Source: Numida meleagris
Lineage: Eukaryota; Chordata; Aves; Galliformes; Numididae
DNA length: 64,000 bases
Assembly (NCBI RefSeq): GCF_002078875.1
Contig: NC_034415.1
Coordinates: forward strand, 18,381,975 to 18,445,974
Direction: 5' to 3'
The position numbers and the translations under genes were made by a program. The stretch's first letter is position 1. Every line of letters starts with the position of its first letter. Shown one piece after another: positions 52,794 to 64,000 of the stretch. The notes under the pieces are model-generated. The model did not search any database and was not told where the DNA came from. It worked only from the letters and a program-made list of their open reading frames with translations.

Positions 52794-54779
52794 TCAGAGA
52801 TACTCTGCATGTGCTGTAGGCTATAATTTTTTTTTTTAAGATTTCACTGAATTAGAGTGCTTAGATTCAAAATGACATGATATCATGCCCTCTAGAACTC
52901 CCAAGATGTATATTTAGATCCTGCCTTGCCAAAGGCTTCCTATGTAACCTTAGCCTCTTCCTTTATCTGTCTGGGAGTTCCCAGCTAACCTTACTAGGAC
53001 AGAAACACTCCTATCTTTCATCTTTCTTGGATAGGTTATAACATATTATGTATTTCACTTGATTTTTCCCCAGAATAGTCACCTTGACTTAGTGGGGTAC
53101 ACTCAGTACATAAGAACAATATCAAAGACTCTAGTTCTTTTTTCTAGCAATACAACTCATCAGCTGTTACAAAGGCATATAGAGCTTTAAAGAAAATAAT
53201 TTTAATGCTGTTTGAATTATGTTGTCTTCAGGAAGAAACTAAGCATTTTTGTAACTAGTATATCATAATTATGAAGCTGCAGTTAAATGAAATTATGCTC
53301 TGAAAAGAGACCAATCTGATAATTTTTTCTACTTTTTACCAAAGGCATAAAATTTGAACTTTTCCCCTCTAAGCTTAATTCTCTTCATTTAGCCCCTAAA
53401 ATCACTACCCAGTTGTTTTCTTTCAAAAGCATATTTCCCCCTTATGTTATTTTTATCTGAAGGGCTTAACGTACCATATTGTTAAAACTTTCCCCAAACA
53501 GTCAATCTTCTGTCTTAAAGGTTATTTCACTTTATTGTGTAATATACCACAATTTTTGCTGCATTTGATTCATTTGAGCTGTGGAGCTGGTAACATTATA
53601 CTTGGTTTATACTGCATGGATTTTTAATGTTTCACACATTAGCATTTAAAAACTGTCTTCATATCCCCTATATTGATTTTTGTGGATCCCAACATAAAGT
53701 TCCCGTGAGTGGCTTTGCCATACCCTCCTGATGAAAAGATGATATAGGAATCCCCAGTGGGGGCAAAGACAACCACAGATTAAAAAAAAACCTGGCATCC
53801 AGTTGACCATTTTTCTTAAGCTCCATTGTAAGCTCTTTTTTTTTTCCTTTTTATGATGGCATGCACAGTATAACTGCCTAAGGGCATGCTTATTATAGAC
53901 TGTATTTTGAAGCTGATTAAAAATAAATTCTTCATGCCTGTCTGAAACGTATTCCACAGAGAATTTTGTTTTATATCAGACGAGTAAAAGGATCTGTTGC
54001 TTAGTTAACTAGGTTCACCTTTTACCTCAGCATATATTTAAAAACTCATATCAAATTTCCATTACACTTCATTTATTATCCAATATTTCTACTTTCATCA
54101 GAGAAAGCATAATAATGACTGTGACTTTGAAAAGTTTTATAACTATTGTATGCGTACATATATATTTATACATTATTATATTTTATTTATAATCTGTATA
54201 AAAATTAGGCTATTGAGTCTGACAGAAAGCTCTCTGTACCATAACAAACAGACTTGTCTTCACAAGCATTCTGCGGTGCACAGGACTTGGCACACTGTCA
54301 GATGGCAGAATGGAGAGGTAAAGCGCAGAATCTGCAAATTCTGGCCCTGCACGTGGGAATAGGTTCTGGGCTTTCCAAGAACTCGTGGAGAAAATGAAAC
54401 TTGGCAGGATCCGTGCAGAAATTCATTTCATCTGTTTTCATTTTACACTGTCTGTCATCTAGTTTTTGATCGCTAAATGAAAAAGAAAAATGAAATTCTG
54501 CCATATGCATTATATAAATTTCAATTTAGCTATCAGGTGTCACACCTGCCACAACTTTGCTTTTTGCTGCATTTCAGACATCAGGCATAGTCGTTTGTTT
54601 GCGTTACAAATGTTGGTTTGGGAAAGTTTATTTACGGTAGTATTTGCATTAAATCTGCTAGTTTCCAGCCATCGCTGTATAAACCTATCACTTGAAAGAT
54701 AGACAGTTATGCCAGCTTGTATAGGAAACATATTGTATAATGTTAATTAAATGGCAATATTTATACTTTCTGCTCCTCT

Positions 54780-55160
54780 GCAAAAATGCTCCGAGCCCTG
54801 AAAATGACTGCTCCAACATTTTTAGTAAAATCGTACTGTGCAGGTTTAAGGATGCAATTCCCCTTCACAGGGAGGCACAGTGCATGTGTCCCATTTTCTG
54901 GCTTGTGTCCCCGCCAGGAGCTGCTCTGCCTGCAGAGAGTGCAGCCAGCCCTGTTGCCACAACCTTTCCGCAGGATTCATCCCCCATCCCCAGCCACAAA
55001 GGGCTCCTCTGGACAAGGGCAGGGACAGGCTGTTTAGAAATTTCATGTTGCTGTGGATGCTTTGACAATGATGCTCTGGCTGGGACCACTCCCTTCCCAT
55101 GAAGGCTTTTTGGTGTCCCAGGCAGCATCAACACCTTCCCTGCACCCACAAACTCCCAAT
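54780..55160. other. GC-richer island without a supported gene
   Basis: About 380 bases with visibly higher G+C than both sides, but few CpG, so it is not a classical CpG island. Overlapping open frames of 83-120 codons exist on both strands. None starts with a strong context or shows a domain, which argues against coding. It could be an unrecognised repeat, an old retrocopy or a regulatory element. Confidence 0.4.
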
Positions 55161-56608
55161 GCACTGGCATGATAACAAGCCACTTTTTGCTTAATCTCTC
55201 CAAAATTCACTGTTCATACCCTCAGAAGGAGAAGAGAGCATTGGGCGAATCTACACTGTTATTAGCAAAGAGGATTAACAGCAGCAAGTTATCTCTCCAT
55301 GAGATGTCAAATACATTTATGCTGGTACTTCTTCCCCAATCATTTTTTTCCCCAGAAAAATGTAAAAAATGAACTTGAAAAATGAGTGAAGAAATTAATC
55401 TTCTCACAAAGTGTCAGGAGGAAGCTAGAGGTAGGTCAATTTTTGCTGGAAAACACAGATGTGGTGGCAATGAATTTTTCCTTGGTTCCATTTCAATTTC
55501 TCTGAACTGTTTGTGTCAAGAATAGATGGATGGAAATTAAAATAAAAACAGAACCAGAAATCAAAATGCTCTGTTCTGATGCAGTATCTTGATACTTCAG
55601 TATTTTAAATTGGAATTATTTTTCTATTTGAATATTTTTTTCCTTACTATTCTAATTTTTAAAATTAGAATTCTGTTTTCAATCAGTTCATACTTTCTCA
55701 TTTTGACTCAGGTTTTTTGGAACAGTATCAGGCTTTTTGGAATAGCTGGAAAATCAGAAAAGCTTTGTATGGTTATACACAAAGTACAAACATAAGCCTA
55801 TAGATTTACCTTTTTTTTATTTCCTCTTTTCATATTCCTTCCTTTAAAGAATAAATCTCTGAGATATAATGTGAGACCAGGAATGCAACAAAAAATGCAA
55901 ATACAATCTATTAAATGTTTTTCCAGTAATAAAACACAAGTCACATGGCAGTCGTATTAATGAATCAGCACAATATTATGTATCATGCTACATACCTGAG
56001 CTTTGTTACTTCGTATAACAGGATTATAAAGTCTTTTTTTCATGAGGGTTTCTTTTTCCCCATTTTAGTGGAGGTAAGAGGGAAGATTCACAAAAGCAGT
56101 CTAGTTCAATTTTAATTTGTACCATAATTTTTAATGACACTTCATTGCAAGATTATTACTTGCCCTTGGATAGGTAAGGATTTCACAAGCTTTCCATTAA
56201 TTACTGTAATTTTGAAAAGTTCCAGTACATGCTCTGATAAATGCTGGTCCAGGATTTGAGAAAAATATAATCTGCTTGAAGGAAGGAAGGGAGAGGATTT
56301 ATAAGTTGAAAGTGAACATCTGTAGAGTGACTGGATATGATTTTTGAAAATAATCCACTTGGGTTATAATGAGAAAACAGCTGTGGGGAAAGCTGTCACG
56401 TTGCATACTGATAAGCATTGTACAGATGGGCCAGTGTTCTCCCTGTACACATACACTTGTACATTGTCATACTCATCTGAAGGTGAGTGTGTTACTCGGG
56501 GTGTGATTCATAAATGTGTTAGCTTCCCAAGGCTGGGAAAAATGTCATCATGTTAGTGCTAAAACTTATTTGTCAAAGAAATTTAACCAACAATTAGCCT
56601 AATGTAAT

Positions 56609-56770
56609 GTCCCATATCCCTGAAGGCATTCAAAGCCAGGTTGGATGGGGCCCTGGGCAGCCTGATCAGGTGGGTGGCAGCCCTGCCTATGGCAATTTGG
56701 TTGAAACTGGGCAGACTTTGAGGTCCCTTCCAACACAAGCCATTCTGTGATTCTATGATAATTGTATGAT
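56609..56770 (+). mobile_element. CR1 LINE 3' tail, plus strand
   Basis: The sequence reads in the sense direction through the last codons of CR1 ORF2 (the ATCCCTGAAGGCATTCAAAG block, equivalent to the SLEAFKA motif of the copy at 63089), a stop, and the 3' UTR (GGTCCCTTCCAACACAAGCC). It ends in the family's 8-bp repeat as ATTCTGTGATTCTATGATAA. It is severely 5'-truncated, about 160 bases in all, which is common for CR1. It is the only copy here on the plus strand. Confidence 0.9.
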
Positions 56771-58089
56771 ATATTTTATTGTAATTTCTTTTGTACAGCT
56801 GTGTCAAACCTCTAGTTCATTGATACTCAGCTGCTGCCAGTCCAGCCTCTTGCTGTTGTGTGTTTTTATTGCCCCCAAAGTTCAACCAGTGTCAGTGTGT
56901 CACTGCCAGGCATGTACCAGTTCTATTTGTGAACCCATGCCCTCCTTGTGTGCCTTTCATAGGAAATCCACTTGAGTGTAGAAATATTGTGTATTATACA
57001 TGCATCTCTGAGGATGCCAAAGCACACTATTCCTGTTAAAAAAAACCTAAAACTACTGATAGTCAAGTATATCAGAGCATGCATCTCCAGCTTTTTTAGA
57101 ATCTGACAGATTTAATCAATTAAACTCCAATGCTCTATTCATAGCTCAAATGTTTTATGGTACAGAGATTTGCATTCCAATTAGCACTCACAAAGACAGT
57201 TTTCGTGTTCACCTGATCGGTAGTATTTCCCCCTCCTCCATGTCTATCTTATTCCATTGAGACAGCAACAATGTGTCAGGAAGAGCATCTCTGTTACCTT
57301 ATGATTGAACAAAACTCTCTTAGGCTTCCTTTGAAATCTTGAGGGCTTGTCACTTGAGATGTTATTTTTTTAAGCATGAACAAATCTTGTCAGCCTAAGC
57401 TGAGAAATCAGCTGTATTTTATCAGCATTTTGGGATCAAACTTCACATTTGGTATTCCACACTGGGTGCTGTTTATGAGACAAAACTAGAGGTTACAGTC
57501 TGCTTTAGGAAGACCATCTCTGGTGGCGAAGGATCAGTTTCTTACTGTTTGCAAAAAACAGCTCAGATATTTCCACTATTGTAATGTATGAAGTGCTTAA
57601 TATCTTGCAACACTTGGTTATTTATGTAGGCCCATTAAGTTGAATTAACTCCAGCTTCTTTGACTTAAAGTGCCTAGAATCCACACGCAACTTTTTAAAG
57701 AGAATTAATTGGCATCATAGGTCTTTTGTAATTAATCCTCCTTAAGGCTGAGGTAATGCTGCTTTGCAGCAGGTCTATCATTTACCCAATTACACACTGA
57801 TTGCTGCTCTCCCTAGTCTTCCATCTGGACATCTGCAGAGCTCTGGGACTCAAAGATCTGGATGCTCAGTCCCATCTGGAAGACTGTCACAAACACAAAT
57901 ATCTACAAGATGCTTTTGAAATAAATAAAAGAGATGGTAATTCCCACTTCTACACCAAGTGGTGTGTCAAAAGAAAAATGCTCAGCAATAGTGGCTGAAG
58001 GCAGGGCAGGACCAAACCTCAGTCCGTGCGCCCACGACTTGCCCATCTTTTTGGGAAACAGGGAATGTTTCAGCAGACCTTTCTGTCAG

Positions 58090-58105
58090 CTCATGCATGC
58101 ATGAG
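58090..58105. repeat. Perfect 16-bp palindrome
   Basis: CTCATGCATGCATGAG is its own reverse complement and is built on alternating purine-pyrimidine ATGC steps. Confidence 0.85.
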
Positions 58106-58398
58106 AAGTTTCTCAGTATTGCTCTGACCTGACAGGCACCCAATAAGAGGTTGCAGATTCCCAAGGTGACATCAAGAATAGAAAAGCAGCCTTTCTATGT
58201 ACATGCTGAAGTCTGGCCAGCAGGAGAGTTCTAATAACAATCACATATTATATGACCTTGCAGGCAGGCTGGAGAACTTTGTGCAGGCATTCTTAAGCTG
58301 TGCTGCAGAGCTTGTGAAAATCAAGAGCAGAGGCTGTGTCCCAATACTGAACTGCACATTATGCAGTAGTGTAGTGGGAGCACTGGGGCAGAATAACT

Positions 58399-58413
58399 GC
58401 CTGCCTGCCTGCC
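58399..58413. repeat. (GCCT)n short tetranucleotide repeat
   Basis: Three to four TGCC units. Confidence 0.8.
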
Positions 58414-59216
58414 ACCCCACTTGGCGCTTTAGGATCACTACTCTCCTTGCTCAGCAAATATCTTCTGCTCTTCCTAGTGTGTCTGGAACAAGAGGCACAT
58501 CATAAGCCAACTGCCTTGCATTCCTGCACTTTTTTGGGGGGCAGGCTGTCCTCCAGCATTGCTGCCCTGATTTGAACAAAATCTTTTTAACTTTAGATAA
58601 GGAAAGAGAAATAAGAATGTATAGGTGTGGGCACTGATAGTCTAATATTTGATTTAGGAACAGCTGTTAACAAATTGTAATAATTGTTAAACATACTTAG
58701 TACTTTGAATTCAAAGAGAGATCTGTCAGTGTTGTGAAGGAGTGCTTATGGAAAAGCAAGTGGTTTGCACACTGATTTCAAGACAGGCTTTATCTTTAGA
58801 CTTGTCCTTCTACCTAGGTTTTCTTCCATTCCTGAGGGAGTCACTTCTCACCCAGTAGCAGGACTGTATAGTAGAGAATGGGCTGAATTTGCCTAATACC
58901 TGCAAGGAATATTCAAACCACCCAGTACATTCCCTGTTTGCTGTTGCTGCCTTTCAAGTTTCTCCTCATTTGATATTGTAGGCAGTGAGGGTATTCCACT
59001 GCTTCAAGTTCTGGGAAGAAAAAGGGTTTTCACATGGATGTTCTGTCACTTCAAATGAGTGCCAAGTGGCTTAGCAGGATCGTCACCTTCTCCATCATTA
59101 AATTCTTCAGTACTGCCTTTCCTCTCAGGATTGCATCCTACCAAGCATTCACAGCCCGCCAAGTAAAGAAGCAATGATGCACTTTGTGAAAACATTTGCA
59201 GAGAAGTGCCTCCAAG

Positions 59217-59256
59217 GGGAAAAAAAAAAGAAAACGAAAAAACAAAAAACAAAAAA
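59217..59256. repeat. A-rich tract with CAAAAAA units
   Basis: A-runs broken by single G, CG and C bases, including repeated AAAAAAC units. It has no recognisable retroposed body next to it. Confidence 0.85.
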
Positions 59257-60964
59257 CTTCTTTTTACTTCATCCTCCAGATTTCCTTCTCCAGAAACCAT
59301 AATGCAACTCCTCCAAAGCTACAAAGCCAAATCCATCTGACTGTGTGAGTGCCAATACAAGACATTATCCTGTTTATATTAAAGACTGCTGTAAGTGAGC
59401 AGTGCATCTTCCAGGCTGCTCTCATGGCAGTTTAGAAATGGAGCTGGCAAAGCACAGCTGAGTTATGAGAGAAGAATCGTGGCAGTTTAATACAGCAAGT
59501 CTCAAGCCTCCTGCCAGTTGTGGAAAGCATCTCATAAAGCACTGTGAGAAAAATCACGGAGCTGTCACACAAGTTTGCCCTGGGTTCCTGGCCAAAATTG
59601 CCAGCTATGAAGTCAAACAAACAGAATTTGCAACTCAAATAGTTAACATGGGAATTTCTGTACATCAGCATAAGGAAGTGGTGTGAAAGCACTTACTTCC
59701 ATTTAATGTAGTCTAACACTGACTTCTTCTGCTCATTTTAAAATCCCCATGTAGACAAGACTAATATGCTCATAAAACATCAAGATAGTTTACCATTTAA
59801 AAGACTTTGTTTTAATCCAGAGTAGCTGAGGTCAACTTCTTTTGGCCTTTATACATGACATCAGAGAACAAGAAATACCGAACATTTCATATTTCATCTA
59901 GCATCTTGAGCGGATACATAATTTAAATAAATGCTCAAAATATCTTTTTCTCATGATGTAGACTTATGGGAGAATTCAGAAAAGAATAAGTTACAAGCAT
60001 GCTTAACAACCACGTGCTAGTTTAAAAATCATGCAATGGCTAAGCATGGAGGGGAGTATTAAGACATTATATGTGGAAGCAGTAGCTCTAAAATTTGTAT
60101 TAGTCTAAATTTAAGTCCCACCATTATCATTATTTTTAATGTTGTTTTTATATGCTGTTGAGTAACAGTTTGTCCACATTCTTTTTTTTATTGAAGGAAC
60201 TGCTTGTGCAGCATTTGTGCTAGCAATAATATCTACGGCAGTTTTGGTCACTTAATTAAACAATTTGGAAGTTTACTTCAGGTGACACTTAAAATTGAAA
60301 TTTCAAGTGTGTTATTCTACCACATTCTCTCTTGGTATTGTTCAGTAAAATGCTATATTCAAGGAAATCCATGAAATTACAATTCAAAGACTGTGATAAG
60401 AATGGATTAGTTTTGTACCATTTTTAGCTCTTATTACATTTTTTGTTGCAAGACTAAGTCTACAGATTGAGTATAAAGTATATCAGGCTTTAAATTCAGC
60501 GATAAGTCATTGTTAGGACAGAGAATTTTGTGATAACACAGGCAGAAGATTAATCCACTCTGATGACAACCTTACAAGTCTATGAGGAACAGAACACAGA
60601 GCAAGATTTATCCACCGTATTGACAAGGACAGTAAGGGGAATGGAAAATGGAACAAAATGAGTCCATTTGCATGACAACCTAAGACTATAATCATATGGT
60701 TCCACTCAAATCCTACAGTAATGGACCATAAAGAAAAAAGCATAAACAAGGCACATCATTTAAAACTATATTGTACTCATCAACCTTTCCAGTGTCTGTA
60801 GAAAATATAATCAGGGAAGAAAAATTAATTTCAGTCTGCTAAATTACACTGTAAATGCAGAGGGGATGCAACAGAATTGTTCAAACATAGTTATTCATGT
60901 GGCTTTCATAAGTTTGAATAAATTCATTCTGTTCTGTATTCACAAAGATGAGACTATCAAACTA

Positions 60965-61013
60965 GATCCTCAGCTTGCATAAAGCAGCATAGTTCCTTTG
61001 ACTTCAGTGAGCT
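60965..61013. repeat. Ancient palindromic repeat, half copy
   Basis: GATCCTCAGCTTGCATAAAG is followed by CAGCATAGTTCCTTTGACTTCAGTGAGCTC. The order of blocks (GATCCTCAGCT, CAGCATAG, TTGACTTCAGTG) matches one arm and the centre of the palindromic element at 33177-33257. The mirror arm is missing or decayed. Confidence 0.5.
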
Positions 61014-62991
61014 CAAAATCTTCTCCAAATCTCCAAGGAAACCCTCTTCTTGATAGTAAGGCTTTGAAAATACTGAAATAAAAGATAATTTGAGATACTA
61101 GGGGAGAATTTTAAAGGATGGAGACTGGCAAACAATGTGAGATATAGAAGAGTGAATTTATATGTGCATCTTCCACATCCCTGTAGTTCCCTGAAACCCA
61201 CTGGAACACACACGTCCTTGTGTGTACCCAGATATTTCCAGGGTCCTGCAATGCTGTAAGGAAGGGATTTGTGATCTGAAATCCAGCACATCATGGTTTG
61301 AATTAAAATAACTGCAATGTATGTATTGTAACTTATATAGTGTAACATGCATATGCTATACATTTACAGTTGTTTTATTCATTAGGTAATTTAAACAATG
61401 TAAACTAAGGCATAGGCACCAAGAAAATATGAAGTCATTATTGGAAAGTTCTTAACTGCTTTTTTAAAGGTCAAATGCAGAATTACATTAATTTAGTCAT
61501 GAACCTTTGCACTTTCTCATCTAAACAAGGGAATACCATTTTAATTTCCTTTAGCTTTAAATACAGGCATTTCTGCGAAGGAAATTGCATATGAATTTCT
61601 GCACGTCTCCTTTCCTGCAACCTTAGAAAAAAGCTGTCATATGGTATAGTCAGTACTGCCTGTGCCACATACGTACAGCAGTGGTTTTTGGAAATAATAT
61701 TTATTAAAATAGTTCATCCAAAGACCTGAAATACTAAGTGAAGGCTTCAGTGTACAAGCTCAAGTAGTGCATAAATAGCTTCATTGTGTTTCAGTCCTTT
61801 TAAAGAACAAGTCCTATACCCATGCATAAGCAAAATTTCTGCTAACTTTAACTTGCAGACAGGAATTTATTTAGAAACTGTCTTGGCATGCCTGGGCATT
61901 CACATATTGAACTGTATACGACTGAGGCAAATGCATATTTCTTCTGCTTTTTGAGCATTGCAGACTGTATTCTTTTCTGTTTTCATCATTATACTGAAGT
62001 AGTATAGAACAGGCCTTAGAACAATTTAAGCTAATCACCCAAAAGGCCAATGGTCGTCTGCGAGTGTGTGTGGGTGGGTGAGGGCTTTGGCACTGCATTC
62101 AAGAAGAGCTTAATGCAAAGCACCGATTTGAATCTGAAGAGACTGAAGAGTCTTCTTGTCCTTATAGGTGCACTTAAAACAGTATCAATGCTACTTAAAA
62201 ATGCTAAGGAATAAAGGATGATGGAAATCAAAACAGCTCACCAGCTACCTCAATTCATCCTCTTCTTGGTGTACAGAAGTCAAGTCAATTTGATCCCTCT
62301 ATTATAGCAATGTTTCCCACACATTGTGTCACAGTGTTGCATATTCTCTTCCTTATTCACAGGCTTTGCTTCTCTATTTTCCCTTTCTATCATCTTCATG
62401 GCTTTCAAAGATAACCTTGATCTAAGTTAGTGTTGCTGTGAAACATATAACAGAATCAGTAACAGGCTGGACTTGTTCTTAACCACTATTATAAAATATC
62501 TCATTCTTTTATAACCTTGATTTGTGACACATCTGATGACATTTTAGAAATACACAGGTTCACATTTAAAAACCAGCTGTGCCTCATGCAAGCAGGGCAA
62601 TCTCTGCTATCTGGGAAAGATCAGCAGGACTGATGTGCTAGCTGTGTAACCACAGCAGAGAGGCAGTGTGCGGCAGCCTTTACCAGGTAGTATCCATACA
62701 ACCAAGCCCTCTGAGACTCTCTAATCCCTAACTAGATGGGACTTAACCAGAATGCTAGGACACATAGAATTGTTATCTATAAACCAAAATAGCTGGAAAT
62801 ATGGGATTAGTCAGGAGCCAGTACAGATGGCAATGAGGAGCTACAGGACTGCAAGTCTCTGCTTGGCATTGGGTCAGAGTGGATACAGATGGCAAATAGG
62901 ATGTCTGCAATGCTGTTCTCTCCTTACCCATCTCATGTCAGACTGTCTCTGCACAAGAAGGAGAGGGGTTTTCCAAACATACTCTCAGCTT

Positions 62992-63017
62992 ATCATAGAA
63001 TCATAGAATCATAGAAT
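62992..63017 (-). repeat. CR1 terminal 8-9 bp repeats
   Basis: TCATAGAA repeated three times on the plus strand (ATTCTATGA on the minus strand) marks the exact 3' end of the LINE. CR1 lacks a poly-A tail and ends in these repeats instead. Confidence 0.9.
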
Positions 63018-63088
63018 GGCTTGGGTTGAAAAGGACCTCAAAGATCATCAAGTCTCAACCCCCCTGCCAAGTGCAGGGTCGCCAACCA

Positions 63089-64000
63089 CTAGACCAGGCT
63101 GCCCAGAGCCACGTCCAGTCTGGCCTTGAATGCTTCCAGGGACGGGGTATCCACAACCTCCCTGGGCAACCTGTTCCAGTGCGTCACCACCCTCTGTGTG
63201 AAAAACTTCCTCCTAATATCTAACCTAAATCTCCCCTGTCTCAGCTTAAAACCATTCCCCTTTGTCCTATCGCTATCCACCCTCACAAACAATCGATCCC
63301 CCTCCTGTTTATACGCTCCCTTCAAGTATTGGAAGGCCACAATGAGGTCTCCCCGGAGCCTTCTCTTCTCCGAACTAAACAAGCCCAGTTCCCTCAACCT
63401 TTCCTCATAGGAGAGGTGCTCCAGCCCTCTGATCATCTTGGTTGCCCTCCTCTGCACTCGTTCCAAGAGCTCCACATCCTTCTTATGCTGGGGGCCCCAG
63501 GCCTGGACACAGTACTCCAGATGGGGCCTCACAAGAGCCGAGTAGAGGGGGACCACCACCTCCCTCTCCCTGCTGACCACTCCTCTTTTAATGCAGCCCA
63601 GAACATAGTTGGCCCTCCGGGCTGCCAGCGCACACTGCTGGCTCATGTCCAGCTTCTCGTCCACCAGGACCCCCAAGTCCCTCTCCGCAGGGCTGCTTTC
63701 AAGTACTTCTTCCCCCAGGTTGTATAAATACCTGGGATTGCCCTGGCCCAAGTGCAGCACCCTGCACTAGGCCTTGTTGAACCTCATTAGGTTCTCATGG
63801 GCCCACTTGTCCAGCCTGTCCAGGTCCCTCTGGATGGCTTCCCTTCCTTCCAGTGTATCAACTGCACCGCTCAGCTTGGTGTCATCTGCAAACTTGCTGA
63901 GGGTACACTCGATTCTATCGTCTATGTCATTGATAAAGACATTGAAGAGCACCGGTCCCAGGACTGAGCCTTGGGGGACACCACTCGTGACCGGCCTCCA
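63089..64000 (-). pseudogene. CR1 ORF2 reverse transcriptase, C-terminal part, one stop codon
   Basis: Reverse transcriptase of a non-LTR retrotransposon, which copies its own RNA at the nicked target. Reading from the window edge, the frame gives [14 protein letters not shown] (RT block with PQGS), then the catalytic FADD motif (63881-63892) and LDRLDKW. It then gives [61 protein letters not shown], and finally [18 protein letters not shown] before a normal stop. The frame is continuous except for one TAG at 63767-63769, between the FADD motif and the C-terminal region, so this copy cannot make the full protein without readthrough. The start lies beyond the right edge. It is labelled a pseudogene because of the stop. 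Confidence 0.93.

Larger units (their letters stand above)
44037..56608. other. Non-coding unique sequence
   Basis: No gene is supported. GC-richer patches at about 45430-45760, 48130-48310 and 54780-55160 carry open frames of 84-120 codons, but at the last of these several frames on both strands are open together, which is what GC-rich non-coding DNA produces. The stretch also holds a trinucleotide-rich tract at 47251, a GTT repeat at 52766 and a possible MIR-type SINE remnant at 49268. Confidence 0.65.
56771..62991. other. Non-coding unique sequence
   Basis: No gene is supported. The stretch holds a short palindrome (58090), GCCT units (58399-58413), an A-rich tract (59217-59256), a palindromic repeat remnant (60965) and a GT/GGTG-rich patch near 62060-62082. 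The segment around 57600-57780 contains several ATTA/TAAT cores and might be regulatory, but that cannot be tested here. Confidence 0.65.
62992..64000 (-). mobile_element. CR1 LINE 3' portion, well preserved, runs off the right edge
   Basis: This is the clearest element in the window. On the minus strand it enters at the right edge inside the ORF2 reverse transcriptase, continues through the end of ORF2 (stop at 63089-63091) and a short 3' UTR. It ends at 62992-63017 in three copies of the ATTCTATGA terminal repeat that CR1 reverse transcriptase is thought to recognise. CpG-containing sites and reading frame are largely kept, so it is younger than the copies at 27184 and 30687. The full 5' extent lies outside the window. 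Confidence 0.95.

Noticed and set aside
54740..55203. Cluster of overlapping open frames on both strands
   Set aside because: Several frames are open at once because of higher G+C. None shows a domain or a preferred start, so no coding gene is called.
56344..56556. Open frame just before the plus-strand CR1 tail
   Set aside because: It is not in CR1 sequence, has no domain, and ends before the element begins.
63126..63727. Long plus-strand open frames at the right edge
   Set aside because: They are antisense to the CR1 reverse-transcriptase frame on the minus strand and encode nothing recognisable.
1..64000. CRISPR arrays, bacterial or phage genes, operons or a defence system
   Set aside because: There are no regularly spaced repeats and no dense open frames or ribosome-binding-site pattern. 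The sequence is vertebrate non-coding DNA.

Overview
The window looks like ordinary non-coding nuclear DNA of a bird, AT-rich and poor in CpG. The diagnostic evidence is four 3' ends of CR1 (chicken repeat 1) LINEs, one of them well preserved, plus one LTR typical of avian endogenous retroviruses. CR1 of this type dominates bird genomes; a chicken-like (galliform) or other galloanserine genome is my guess, but the species cannot be fixed from the sequence. I found no protein-coding host gene, no tRNA, rRNA or snRNA gene, no CRISPR array and nothing bacterial. Nearly every open frame over 60 codons has no recognisable domain and sits in AT-rich or repeat DNA. The exceptions are the CR1 reverse-transcriptase remnants.

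Layout. 1-13043: unique non-coding DNA with short repeats, an 18-bp perfect palindrome (7754) and a G-rich run (12356). 13044 to about 13790: a solo LTR on the minus strand, with polyadenylation signal, TATA-like box and octamer site in the expected order, and a 34-nt direct repeat. 13791-27183: unique DNA with simple repeats. 27184-27487: an old CR1 3' fragment (minus). 30687 to about 31640: an internally deleted CR1 (minus) in which an endonuclease remnant is joined to a 3' reverse-transcriptase/UTR remnant. 31641-56608: a long non-coding stretch with a strong hairpin (43959-44036), a p53-type site (36125-36145), a CTCF-like core (38211) and a GC-richer island (54780-55160). 56609-56770: a CR1 tail on the plus strand. 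62992-64000: a young-looking CR1 (minus) that runs off the right edge and has an almost open reverse-transcriptase frame broken by one stop codon.

Scattered through the window are degenerate copies of a palindromic motif family built on TGACTTCAATGGG. I recognise the motif as common in bird and reptile DNA but cannot name it with confidence.

There is no operon or gene set working together. The window is probably intergenic or deep intronic. I found no new biological system. The best leads are the hairpin near 44.0 kb, the p53-like site, the CR1 deletion junction and the palindromic repeat family.
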